This document shows, one piece after another, positions 1 to 5,971 of a stretch of 6,988 bases of DNA. Location: assembly GCA_903879975.1 (NCBI GenBank), contig CAIRNL010000055.1, positions 1 to 6,988 on the forward strand, in the 5' to 3' direction. The notes beneath the pieces were generated by a model that ran no database searches, was not told the DNA's origin, and worked only from the letters and a program-made list of their open reading frames with translations. This DNA comes from an uncultured Chloroflexota bacterium (GTDB taxonomy: Bacteria; Chloroflexota; Anaerolineae; Caldilineales; Caldilineaceae). The translations under genes were made by a program, and so were the position numbers. Every line of letters begins with the position of its first letter. Positions within the stretch are counted from its first letter, which is position 1.

Positions 1-416
1 GCAGACAGGGGGAAGTTTTCTCCATCGTGAGCGAAATGCTGGACAGCCGCAACCGTGCGTTGGCCGAAATCACTCAGGCCGACGACTTCATCGTCAGCGA
101 CCGGCTGATCAGCTTGATGCTGGCGCAGATTGCCGAAAACAAGACGCTGAACGCTGTCTTTGCCGATCTATTCGATCCCGAGGGTGCCGAAATCTATCTG
201 CGGCCTGCTGCGCGCTATGTCGCCATCGGGACGCCGGTCAACTTCTACACGGTCTTAGAGGCAGCAAGGCGACGGGGTGAAATCGCCATCGGATACCGAG
301 TTACCCAGCAGAGCAGCGACAAAGCCAGATCCTACGGGATACGCGTCAATCCCAACAAGGCTGAGAAAGTTATGTTTACAGCGGAAGACAAGATTATCGT
401 GATTGCAAATGAATGA
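1..416 (+). CDS. CASTOR/POLLUX-type ion channel, C-terminal fragment (5' end outside window)
   Basis: The reading frame is open from the window edge (first full codon at 3) to TGA at 414-416, giving 137 visible residues. A GTG at 27 is only an internal codon, because the frame runs on upstream with sensible residues. The segments EMLDxRNRxLAE, ADDFIVSDRLISLMLAQIAENK, VFADLFDPEGAEIYLRPA and GYR match what I recall of the C-terminal cytoplasmic part of the CASTOR/POLLUX/SYM8 ion-channel family, which has a TrkA/RCK-like nucleotide-binding region. In that family this domain gates a cation channel; the pore segments would lie upstream of the window. The protein ends in a short hydrophobic strand (KIIVIANE). 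It converges on the response-regulator gene with 22 bp between stop codons. Family assignment is from remembered motifs, not a search; a bacterial TrkA-C/RCK protein without a pore is the main alternative. Confidence 0.5.
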   Translation, partial: RQGEVFSIVSEMLDSRNRALAEITQADDFIVSDRLISLMLAQIAENKTLNAVFADLFDPEGAEIYLRPAARYVAIGTPVNFYTVLEAARRRGEIAIGYRVTQQSSDKARSYGIRVNPNKAEKVMFTAEDKIIVIANE

Positions 417-419
417 CGG

Positions 420-463
420 CTGGCATGGGCTGGCCGGCTCACGTGGCGCCCAGCCCATGCTGG
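420..463. terminator. Hairpin between convergent 3' ends, possible bidirectional terminator
   Basis: GCATGGGCTGG at 423-433 is exactly complementary to CCAGCCCATGC at 450-460. The stem extends outward by two G-U pairs and one C-G pair to 420/463, giving 14 pairs around a 16-nt loop. It starts 4 nt after the stop of the channel gene and includes the last codons and stop of the response-regulator gene. No real T-run follows on the plus strand; the minus-strand continuation is only mildly T-rich. It could serve both transcripts, or simply protect 3' ends. Confidence 0.45.
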
Positions 464-1080
464 ATCGCCATGACTGCGGCCTGGGTGCGGTCGGCCACCT
501 CCAGCCTGGCGAGGATGGCGCTGACGTGGTTACGCACCGTACCTTCGGACAGATGCAATTCAGCGGCAATCTCAGCGTTGGTGTAGCCGCAAGCGATGAG
601 CCGAAGGACATCCCGCTCACGTTCGCTCAGTTTCTGTGTGAGCAGAGTTTCCGGCAGTGTCTGTTGGCTGGCTACCTGTCCCAGCACCTTTCCCGCCACA
701 GACGGGTCGACAAAGCTCTTGCCATTGACAGTGCCACGCACGGCTCTGACGAGATCGACGCGCGGTGTATCCTTCAAAAGATAGCCTGCTGCGCCGGCCC
801 GGATGGCGTCGATCACCCATTCATCGTCGTCATAAGTAGTCAGCACCAGCACCTTAACGGCGGGATAGCGCGTTCGAACCCGGCGCGTGGCCTCGATGCC
901 ATTCATACCTGGCATTTTCAGGTCCATCAGCACGAGATCTGGCAGATGGCGAGCGACCTGTTCGACCGCTTCGGCGCCATCACACGCCTGGCTGACAACG
1001 TCGATGTCTTTTTCCAGTGCCAACAGCATGGTCAATCCGTCGCGAATAATTGCCTGGTCGTCACAGATCACGACTTTCAT
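439..1080 (-). CDS. NarL/FixJ-family response regulator (receiver + LuxR-type HTH)
   Basis: Predicted 213-residue cytoplasmic transcription factor, phosphorylated by the kinase encoded just upstream. The receiver domain covers about residues 1-118: acidic pair D7/D8 in VVICDDQ, phospho-acceptor D53 in LVLMDLKMPGMNG, switch T81 in VLVLTTYD, and K103 in GYLLKDT. A linker leads to a GerE/LuxR-type helix-turn-helix at about 149-210, with LSERERDVLRLIACGYTNAEI followed by LSEGTVRNHVSAIL. All canonical residues are present and the length is normal for the family. The frame extends upstream to an ATG at 1113, but MKVVICDD is the usual N-terminus and a GAGGAA ribosome-binding site lies 4 nt before the ATG at 1080. 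The gene starts 22 nt after the kinase stop, so the two are almost certainly co-transcribed. Target genes are unknown; the divergent secreted-protein gene and its own operon are the first candidates. Confidence 0.95.
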   Translation of the reverse strand: MKVVICDDQAIIRDGLTMLLALEKDIDVVSQACDGAEAVEQVARHLPDLVLMDLKMPGMNGIEATRRVRTRYPAVKVLVLTTYDDDEWVIDAIRAGAAGYLLKDTPRVDLVRAVRGTVNGKSFVDPSVAGKVLGQVASQQTLPETLLTQKLSERERDVLRLIACGYTNAEIAAELHLSEGTVRNHVSAILARLEVADRTQAAVMAIQHGLGAT

Positions 1081-1084
1081 CGGG

Positions 1085-1090
1085 TTCCTC
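1085..1090 (-). promoter_or_regulatory. Ribosome-binding site that fixes the response-regulator start
   Basis: Read on the minus strand, GAGGAA is followed by CCCG and then ATG at 1080. The upstream ATGs at 1113 and 1095 lack a comparable site and would add residues outside the receiver fold. This supports the 1080 start. Confidence 0.65.
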
Positions 1091-1102
1091 GCCATTCTTT
1101 GA

Positions 1103-2341
1103 TCAGCTTGCATCCTGTATAGTCAGCCGTACGACGGTGCCCTGCCCAGGCCGGCTTATAATGCTCAGTTCGCCGCCGGCCATGCCAGCACGTTCGCGCA
1201 TCCCGGCCAGGCCAAAATGGCCTGTCACCGACGCGTGGTCAGGATCGAATCCCACGCCGTCATCGGTCACCTCCAATGTCATTCCATTGGCCAGTACCAG
1301 GTGAAGTCTGAGCAGGCGCGCGTTGGCATGATGTGCTGCGTTGGCAACTGCCTCCTGAGCGATCCGGTAGATACATTGCTCGGCTGCCAGTGGCAACACC
1401 GGTAGCTGTTCTGGTACGGACAGGTCTAAAAAAAGATGGGAGCGCTCGGCTGCCTCTGTCGCCATCTGACGCAGCGCAAGCGTCAGCCCCAGATCATCGA
1501 GCGGGCTGGCACGCAGCGATTTGAGTGCGCGCCGTGTCTCCTGTAGGCCAGAGCGCGTGGCGTCCAGCGACCGGTCGAGCATCTGCTGAGCGGCTGGAGG
1601 ATCGACTCCCCAATAGGCTTTCACGGTTTCGAGCTGAACGCTCAATGCGCTCAGCGTGTGAGCCAACGTATCATGTAGCTCGCGTGCCATGCGGTTGCGT
1701 TCGCGGCTGATGGTCAATTCTTCGAGCGTGCTGGCGTAATCGGCCAGTCGGGCGTTTGCCTGTGCCAGCGACCGACGCTGTTCTTCCAACCTCTGAATCA
1801 GGGCACTGATCAAGTAGCCCACGACGAGAAACATCAGGGTCTGGATCAGAATCACCGTGAGTGGCGGTGCCAGCGAAGGACCGCCTGGTCGGAACCGGCT
1901 CACCTGCAGAACAATCATCAGAACGGCTGCGATCCAACTGAACATGATGACATAGGAGAAGGCATAGCGCCACGCAGTGAGGATCAGCGCCATGAGCAGC
2001 AGCGGCGTCAGGCGCAGCGTGATGGCCTCTGGGCCGTTCGCCTGCGTCGGCGGCAATGGCAGCACCGCCAGGTTCGCCGTCAGAATTGGCAGCACGGAGA
2101 GCAGGGCGATGATCGACCGCACAAAGATATCTGCGATCCAGTTCCACGAGTGTCGCCACAGGGTCAGGCCAAGTACGGCGAGCGCGCAGAGGCCATTGAT
2201 CCAGTAGAAAACGGGCGGAAAGACTGGGCGCGGATAGAAGGTCTGATCAATCGCCAGCAGCATCAAGAGATAGCCTAGCCATAGTCCGGCAGTCAGCTGC
2301 AGCAGCCGGAGCATATCACGTTGCGTGGGATGTTCTGCCAT
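1103..2341 (-). CDS. Membrane sensor histidine kinase, HisKA_3 / NarL-partner type
   Basis: Predicted 412-residue inner-membrane kinase (numbering from the ATG at 2341). Six hydrophobic segments lie at about 11-31, 44-62, 71-95, 112-128, 130-147 and 161-182, with only short loops, so the signal is probably sensed in or at the membrane. A charged, likely coiled-coil helix (about 183-215) leads to the HisKA_3 dimerisation helix with ERNRMARELHDTLAHTLS; H223 is the expected phospho-acceptor. The ATP-binding domain has the N-box RIAQEAVANAAHHANA (N334), the G1 box DDGVGFDP (about 360-367) and HFGLAGMRERA. This is the LiaS/DesK/NarX-like class that partners NarL-type regulators, here encoded next. 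The start is uncertain: the frame continues to ATGs at 2392 and 2446. I chose 2341 because the first membrane helix follows soon after and the 2446 ATG falls inside a palindrome. No convincing ribosome-binding site precedes 2341; a TATAAA on the minus strand ends 7 nt upstream, so a leaderless message is possible. A T7 run lies between the kinase subdomains (1428-1434). Confidence 0.93.
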   Translation of the reverse strand: MAEHPTQRDMLRLLQLTAGLWLGYLLMLLAIDQTFYPRPVFPPVFYWINGLCALAVLGLTLWRHSWNWIADIFVRSIIALLSVLPILTANLAVLPLPPTQANGPEAITLRLTPLLLMALILTAWRYAFSYVIMFSWIAAVLMIVLQVSRFRPGGPSLAPPLTVILIQTLMFLVVGYLISALIQRLEEQRRSLAQANARLADYASTLEELTISRERNRMARELHDTLAHTLSALSVQLETVKAYWGVDPPAAQQMLDRSLDATRSGLQETRRALKSLRASPLDDLGLTLALRQMATEAAERSHLFLDLSVPEQLPVLPLAAEQCIYRIAQEAVANAAHHANARLLRLHLVLANGMTLEVTDDGVGFDPDHASVTGHFGLAGMRERAGMAGGELSIISRPGQGTVVRLTIQDAS

Positions 2342-2410
2342 ATCTGGGTTTATATCACAGAAGCAAGGGAGTTGCCACGTGTCCGCAATCATCGATTCCG
2401 CCCGTGCACA

Positions 2411-2447
2411 ATGACACCGATCACGGCCGATCATGACAAAGGTCATG
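2411..2447. promoter_or_regulatory. Inverted repeat with flanking repeats, likely operator in the divergent region
   Basis: CATGAC-AAAG-GTCATG at 2432-2447 is a perfect 6+6 inverted repeat with a 4-nt A-rich spacer, the size and geometry expected for a dimeric NarL/LuxR-type regulator. Next to it, CCGATCA occurs twice exactly 10 bp apart (2417-2423 and 2427-2433), and another ATGAC half-site lies at 2411-2415. The position between the two-component operon and the secreted-protein gene suggests control of one or both by the adjacent regulator. Binding is inferred. Confidence 0.5.
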
Positions 2448-2498
2448 CCGTTGCGCCCAGATAGATGATCGCCGACACTACCGCGGGAAGCTCAGACT

Positions 2499-2507
2499 TG
2501 CTACAGT
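2499..2507 (+). promoter_or_regulatory. Possible extended -10 promoter element for the secreted-protein gene
   Basis: TGCTACAGT fits an extended -10 (TGn followed by a TATAAT-like hexamer, TACAGT). No good -35 lies 16-18 bp upstream, which would suit an activator-dependent promoter. The inverted repeat at 2432-2447 would then be centred roughly 75 bp upstream of the predicted start near 2514, leaving a leader of about 125 nt. Confidence 0.3.
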
Positions 2508-2516
2508 AGAGGTCGA

Positions 2517-2598
2517 TAGAAAGCAGGCTCTGGCAAGTTCGCCCTTTCGGCGGCAGCGGTGCCCGAAACTCCTGGTTTCTACATCCCATGACTGTAGA
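2517..2598 (+). other. Leader segment with two mutually exclusive stems
   Basis: TAGAAA-G-CAGG at 2517-2527 pairs with CCTG-G-TTTCTA at 2571-2581 (10 pairs around one G/G mismatch). The enclosed region can form small GC stems, for example CGCC 2540-2543 with GGCG 2549-2552, or TTTCGG 2545-2550 with CCGAAA 2563-2568. The 3' strand of the outer stem overlaps TCTACA at 2578-2583, which pairs perfectly with TGTAGA at 2593-2598. The two stems cannot coexist. It matches no riboswitch class I recognise, and no T-tract follows. Confidence 0.3.
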
Positions 2599-2639
2599 CT
2601 CACAGATGACGCAGTCCTTCCATCAGAAAGCGAGGTCCT

Positions 2640-5150
2640 ATGATTTCCCTATCGCACTTCTTCCGATCCGCTGTGATCGTACTGCTGGTCGCAGCGACCT
2701 TCCTGGCCCTCTGCGCTGTTCCCACCCGCGCGCAGAGCAGCTATCCAGTTGTCGACACCGGCCAGACCACCTGCTATCACGCGACGGGGGGAATCATCGC
2801 CTGCCCTACGACCGGTGCGTTCTACGGCCAGGATGCACAACACGCCGGCAATCCAGCCAGTTACACCGATAACGGCAACGGCACCGTGACAGACAACACG
2901 ACGGGCATCCTGTGGCAGCGGAGCGCCGATAGCAATGGAGATACGGTCATCAACGTGGCCGACAAATTCACGTACAGCCAGGCTGGCGCCTACTGCGAGA
3001 ACCTATCGTTAGCAGGATATTCGGACTGGCGCCTGCCTACGATCAAGCAGCTCTACTCCCTGATCGATTTCAGCGGTGTCGATCCGAGTGGCTACAACGG
3101 AACCGATACCTCCGGCCTGATTCCATTTATCGACACGGATACCTTTCGATTTGGCTACGGCGACGTTGCAGCTGGCGAGCGCATCATCGACGCGCAGTAT
3201 GCCTCGAGCACGCTCTATTCTGGCAGTACCGGACCGATGGGCAGCATGCTCTTCGGTGTCAATTTCGCCGATGGCCGCATCAAGGGCTATGGCTTGACAA
3301 TGCCAGGAGCGGGTGGCGGTGAGAAGACCTTCTATGTATTTTGTGCGCGCGGCAGCACTGCCTACGGAGCGAACGACTTTGTCGACAACCGAGACGGCAC
3401 GATCACCGATCGTGCGACCGGGCTGATGTGGACACAGGATGACAGCGGCTCCGGTCTGGATTGGGAAGAGGCGATGGCCTACGCTGCAACCCAAAATACC
3501 GCCAACTATCTCGGCCACAACGACTGGCGGCTGCCGGATGCCAAGGAACTACAGAGCATTGTCGACTATACACGGTCGCCTGCCAGCACGAATTCCGCAG
3601 CGATCGATCCACTCTTTCGCACGACCGGCATCATCAACGAGGCTGGGCAGCCCGACTATCCCGCCTACTGGACGAGCACCACGCACGCCAATCGGACGAA
3701 TGCACCGGGCCGGAACAGCGTCTATGTCAACTTCGGTCGATCCATGGGGTACATGAACAGCCAGTGGATCGACGTGCACGGCGCGGGTGCGCAGCGCAGC
3801 GATCCCAAAATCGGCAATCCAGCCGACTATCCAAACGGGCTTGGTCCGCAGGGGGATGCCATCCGCATTGATAACTACGTGCGCCTGGTGCGCGATGCAG
3901 GTGAAAACACCGCACCAGTGGCAGCATACCAGATCATGCTACCGCTCGTTGCGCAGAATAGCGCTGCAGCCCCAGCGCCGACTCCTGGCCCTCTATTCAC
4001 CCTCGAACAGACCCTCTCTGAAGGAGCGCAGCGCAACACCATCGCGTTTGACGGACTGGCCTTCCTCACCGGCAACCTTGGTGCCGATTCGTTCTTCCCA
4101 CCGGGAAAGGTTGCCGATTTCTGGGGTTTTCAATACCTGCGCGACAACGATCCCACTGAAATGGGACACAACACCGATTTCCTGACCCGTGCGGCGTTTA
4201 TTCTCTTGACAACCCTGACACCGGCGCAACGCGCTGACCTGATCGAACTTGCCAAAGTGCAGGTGGACGACATCAACCAATATGCCACCGATCGCTTCGT
4301 GCTGATGAAGGCCTTTCGGCGACTGCTGGAAGGCGACCTGCCCGGGCAATCCACCGGGCTCGATCTGGCGGCGGTGAAGGAATACTCGGCCAGGCTCTAT
4401 CGGCTTGACGGTGAGATCAGCTATGAACGCGCCCAACTCATGGGCACACTCATTGCCAACTTCACCACCGAGCAGCGAGACTTCCTCGACGCGCGCGTGG
4501 GCCAAGGGATGCTCGAATGGCCGCAGCTTGCCGAACCAGAAGAGCTACGCGGTCTTGAGAACGACGTGAAGGTGGCGGTCATGACCTACGCAGGCGACAT
4601 GTTCAGCTGGTATGCAGGCTCACTGGAGGCAGACGTCTATTTCTGTCCGGAGCGGCAGGGCACCTACTTCGGCTCCTTCTATTTGAAAGATGCCCCAGCG
4701 GTTGGCAACCCTGACTATACCATCCCCTCCAACCTCACGGCCGAGATGGGTGAGGCCTTTCTGCACACGCTTTCTGCCGAGCAGTCCGCTGTGATTACCG
4801 ACCTGGTAGACGATCAGAAGGCAGACTTGCAGGCTATCGTGGCGCGCCGCACGGAGATTGCCACGCTCCTGCGTGGATTCATGGATGGCGCCACGCCCGA
4901 TCGTGCGATCGTGCTGAGCCTGATGGAGCAATATGGCGCGTTGGACGGCGAAATCATCTTTCGTTATGCCACGGCCTTCGCTGAAGTCAATCAGACTCTG
5001 TTGCAGGAGCAACAGGAAGCGCTCCTGACCCTGCGCACCAATCTATTGGGCGATCTGGCGATTCCAACCGGGGCCTACCGATATGCCGAGCCGATTGCTA
5101 TGCCCGATATCCCCAACACCGATTTTTTGTTCGCTCCATCCCTGCGGTAA
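2640..5150 (+). CDS. Secreted protein: two DUF1566 domains, linker, and duplicated LTxxQ-like helical module
   Basis: Predicted 836-residue exported protein. A Sec signal peptide covers residues 1-31 (basic start, hydrophobic 11-26, likely cleavage TRA/QS after A31). Two DUF1566 (Lcl C-terminal type) domains follow at about 76-237 and 247-418. Both carry DNxxGTxTDxxTGxxW, a DWRLP motif (129-133 and 295-299) and a closing CARG or VRLVRD strand. Residues 97-108 in the first form an EF-hand/dockerin-like loop. Residues 430-440 hold IMLPLVA, then a Pro/Ala linker to about 450. The C-terminal half (467-804) is a tandem duplication of a mostly helical module with LTPAQR, TTEQ and LSAEQ motifs reminiscent of CpxP/Spy LTxxQ proteins. 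No C-terminal membrane anchor or sorting signal is visible, so the product is probably released or cell-surface associated. GAGG at 2632-2635 sits 4 nt before the ATG. The gene is divergent from the two-component operon and ends before a strong hairpin, so it is probably monocistronic. The exact function is unknown; DUF1566 proteins are generally extracellular and uncharacterised. Confidence 0.93.
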   Translation: MISLSHFFRSAVIVLLVAATFLALCAVPTRAQSSYPVVDTGQTTCYHATGGIIACPTTGAFYGQDAQHAGNPASYTDNGNGTVTDNTTGILWQRSADSNGDTVINVADKFTYSQAGAYCENLSLAGYSDWRLPTIKQLYSLIDFSGVDPSGYNGTDTSGLIPFIDTDTFRFGYGDVAAGERIIDAQYASSTLYSGSTGPMGSMLFGVNFADGRIKGYGLTMPGAGGGEKTFYVFCARGSTAYGANDFVDNRDGTITDRATGLMWTQDDSGSGLDWEEAMAYAATQNTANYLGHNDWRLPDAKELQSIVDYTRSPASTNSAAIDPLFRTTGIINEAGQPDYPAYWTSTTHANRTNAPGRNSVYVNFGRSMGYMNSQWIDVHGAGAQRSDPKIGNPADYPNGLGPQGDAIRIDNYVRLVRDAGENTAPVAAYQIMLPLVAQNSAAAPAPTPGPLFTLEQTLSEGAQRNTIAFDGLAFLTGNLGADSFFPPGKVADFWGFQYLRDNDPTEMGHNTDFLTRAAFILLTTLTPAQRADLIELAKVQVDDINQYATDRFVLMKAFRRLLEGDLPGQSTGLDLAAVKEYSARLYRLDGEISYERAQLMGTLIANFTTEQRDFLDARVGQGMLEWPQLAEPEELRGLENDVKVAVMTYAGDMFSWYAGSLEADVYFCPERQGTYFGSFYLKDAPAVGNPDYTIPSNLTAEMGEAFLHTLSAEQSAVITDLVDDQKADLQAIVARRTEIATLLRGFMDGATPDRAIVLSLMEQYGALDGEIIFRYATAFAEVNQTLLQEQQEALLTLRTNLLGDLAIPTGAYRYAEPIAMPDIPNTDFLFAPSLR
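2865..3893 (+). repeat. Tandem DUF1566 domains (protein-level repeat)
   Basis: Residues 76-237 and 247-418 align at DNGNGTVTDNTTGILW versus DNRDGTITDRATGLMW, and at YSDWRLPTIKQLYSLIDFS versus HNDWRLPDAKELQSIVDYT. The similarity is in protein rather than in long DNA identity, so the duplication is old. Confidence 0.85.
4038..5051 (+). repeat. Tandem duplication of a ~160-residue helical module (protein-level repeat)
   Basis: Residues 467-621 and 647-804 align end to end. Matches include GNLGADSFFPP versus GSLEADVYFCP, FWGFQYLRD versus YFGSFYLKD, LTTLTPAQ (523-530) versus LHTLSAEQ (708-715), RLDGEI (588-593) versus ALDGEI (767-772), and TEQ (610-612) versus QEQ (789-791). The offset stays between 179 and 185 residues throughout. 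Each unit is a short aromatic, beta-like start followed by long amphipathic helices. Confidence 0.75.
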
Positions 5151-5186
5151 AGCACTTCAGGTGCATGCACGGGTCTGCAGGCCAGG

Positions 5187-5212
5187 ATGGCCCCCGATTC
5201 ATCGGGGGCCAT
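5187..5212 (+). terminator. Strong hairpin after the secreted-protein gene
   Basis: ATGGCCCCCGAT at 5187-5198 and ATCGGGGGCCAT at 5201-5212 are perfect 12-nt complements with only 2 nt between, so in practice a stem of 10-11 pairs with a small loop. It lies 36 nt after the TAA. The tail (TGCGTTCC...) is only weakly T-rich. It is probably a transcription terminator and separates this gene from the next. Confidence 0.7.
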
Positions 5213-5258
5213 TGCGTTCCATCCTCCTTACCGGGTCCATGTCGCCCCGGCCGATCCA

Positions 5259-5267
5259 TGCTACACT
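5259..5267 (+). promoter_or_regulatory. Possible extended -10 promoter for the FTCD_C-like gene
   Basis: TGCTACACT matches an extended -10 (TGn plus TACACT). It lies after the hairpin and about 70 bp before the next ATG. The -35 region is poor. Position and resemblance to the element at 2499-2507 are the main support. Confidence 0.4.
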
Positions 5268-5335
5268 GTGACAGCCGGCGCGTGCGATGACTTCCAGCCA
5301 GCGGCACTTGCTCTCGACCAGCGAAAGGTTCACCT

Positions 5336-5920
5336 ATGTCCGACACCCTGATCTCTACAATGACCGTGCAAGCCGCCGTCACCCGCATCGGCGACCACGA
5401 CCACTGCCAAGCTGGCGGCACCATCGGCGTCAGCGGCGCGCTAGCTGCTGCGTTGGCGCAGGCCACGGCCAATGCCACGCGTGCGGAGCAGCCCAGCACT
5501 GCGCAGGATGCCGCAGCCCAGGTTCTGCAGGCGGCGATGGCGCGCAGCCGTGCGGCCTTTCTGCGTCTGGCCGACCAGGATGCCAACGCCATCCTGGAAT
5601 TCGTGGCGATCGAGGAACGCGGCGAACCGCTGGCCGGCTATGCACTGCTCTGCCGCGGCCCGCAGCAGATGGCCGATCTGGCCCTCGAATCCGTACGGGC
5701 CATGCAGTCTTTCCGGCCCCTTGTCTGTGAGCGCAGCCACGACGACCTGGAGTTCGCCCTGACACTCATGGCCGGCGTCGCCCGCGCCGCCATGCAACTG
5801 CTCGACAGCAACCTGCGTATCTGGCCGCTGTCTGAGCTGCTGGCAGAGTTCGATCCACACGTGCACCGTCTGCTGGGCGAAATCGATGCGCTGCAAGCGG
5901 TGTCCCGCATCCGGAAGTAG
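5336..5920 (+). CDS. FTCD_C (cyclodeaminase/cyclohydrolase)-family-like protein, divergent
   Basis: Predicted 194-residue, all-helical cytoplasmic protein. The pattern CQAGGTIGVSGALAAALAQATANAT (24-48) resembles the PGGGS-AALAGALGAAL-MVANLT start of the formiminotransferase-cyclodeaminase C-terminal family (FchA-like methenyl-THF cyclohydrolases included). The middle has the conserved helix RSRAAFLRLADQDANAILEF, where the family has a DEDAxAY-like segment. SHDDLEFALTLMAGVARAAMQLLDSNLRIW (134-163) corresponds to the SDAxxAxxLAxAAxxGAxxNVxIN end. Family members act on tetrahydrofolate one-carbon intermediates. The Pro of PGGG and the last Asn of NVxIN are replaced (by Ala and Trp), so activity is doubtful. 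Length suits the family. GAAAGG at 5323-5328, 7 nt before the ATG, supports the start. It is preceded by its own promoter candidate and converges on the VOC gene. Serine-cycle or histidine-degradation partners are not visible in the window. Confidence 0.6.
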   Translation: MSDTLISTMTVQAAVTRIGDHDHCQAGGTIGVSGALAAALAQATANATRAEQPSTAQDAAAQVLQAAMARSRAAFLRLADQDANAILEFVAIEERGEPLAGYALLCRGPQQMADLALESVRAMQSFRPLVCERSHDDLEFALTLMAGVARAAMQLLDSNLRIWPLSELLAEFDPHVHRLLGEIDALQAVSRIRK

Positions 5921-5933
5921 AAGGAGCCGATTG

Positions 5934-5962
5934 ACGCCGGCCTGACGTCTAGCTGCCGGTGT
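5934..5962. terminator. Weak hairpin in the convergent gap
   Basis: ACGCCGGC at 5934-5941 can pair with GCCGGTGT at 5955-5962 (8 pairs, one G-U) around a 13-nt loop containing GACGTC. It lies between the convergent stops of the FTCD_C-like and VOC genes. No T-run follows on the plus strand; the minus-strand side is slightly T-rich. A terminator role is a guess from position. Confidence 0.3.
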
Positions 5963-5971
5963 GTGACGGTA

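Noticed and set aside
403..1122. 239-codon plus-strand open frame opposite the response regulator
   Set aside because: It is the antisense shadow of a gene with complete receiver and HTH motifs; its translation has no recognisable domain and is rich in H, Q and C.
2342..2446. Kinase start at ATG 2446 (447 residues) or ATG 2392
   Set aside because: The extra N-terminus is Cys/His-rich without homology I recognise, and ATG 2446 lies inside the inverted repeat. Not fully excluded, since 2341 itself lacks a clear ribosome-binding site.
2517..2598. Cyclic di-GMP or other known riboswitch
   Set aside because: The folding pattern suggests a leader structure, but the conserved blocks of the classes I know (for example the GEMM-I GGCAAACC and ACGCAAAGCC segments) are missing.
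2640..2732. Lipoprotein signal (LALC at residues 22-25)
   Set aside because: The residue before Cys is Leu, which is not accepted in a normal lipobox, and a good signal peptidase I site (TRA/QS) follows.
2588..2872. 94-codon open frame overlapping the start of the secreted-protein gene
   Set aside because: Wrong frame for the signal peptide and DUF1566 sequence, with no ribosome-binding site; its product looks like random basic sequence.
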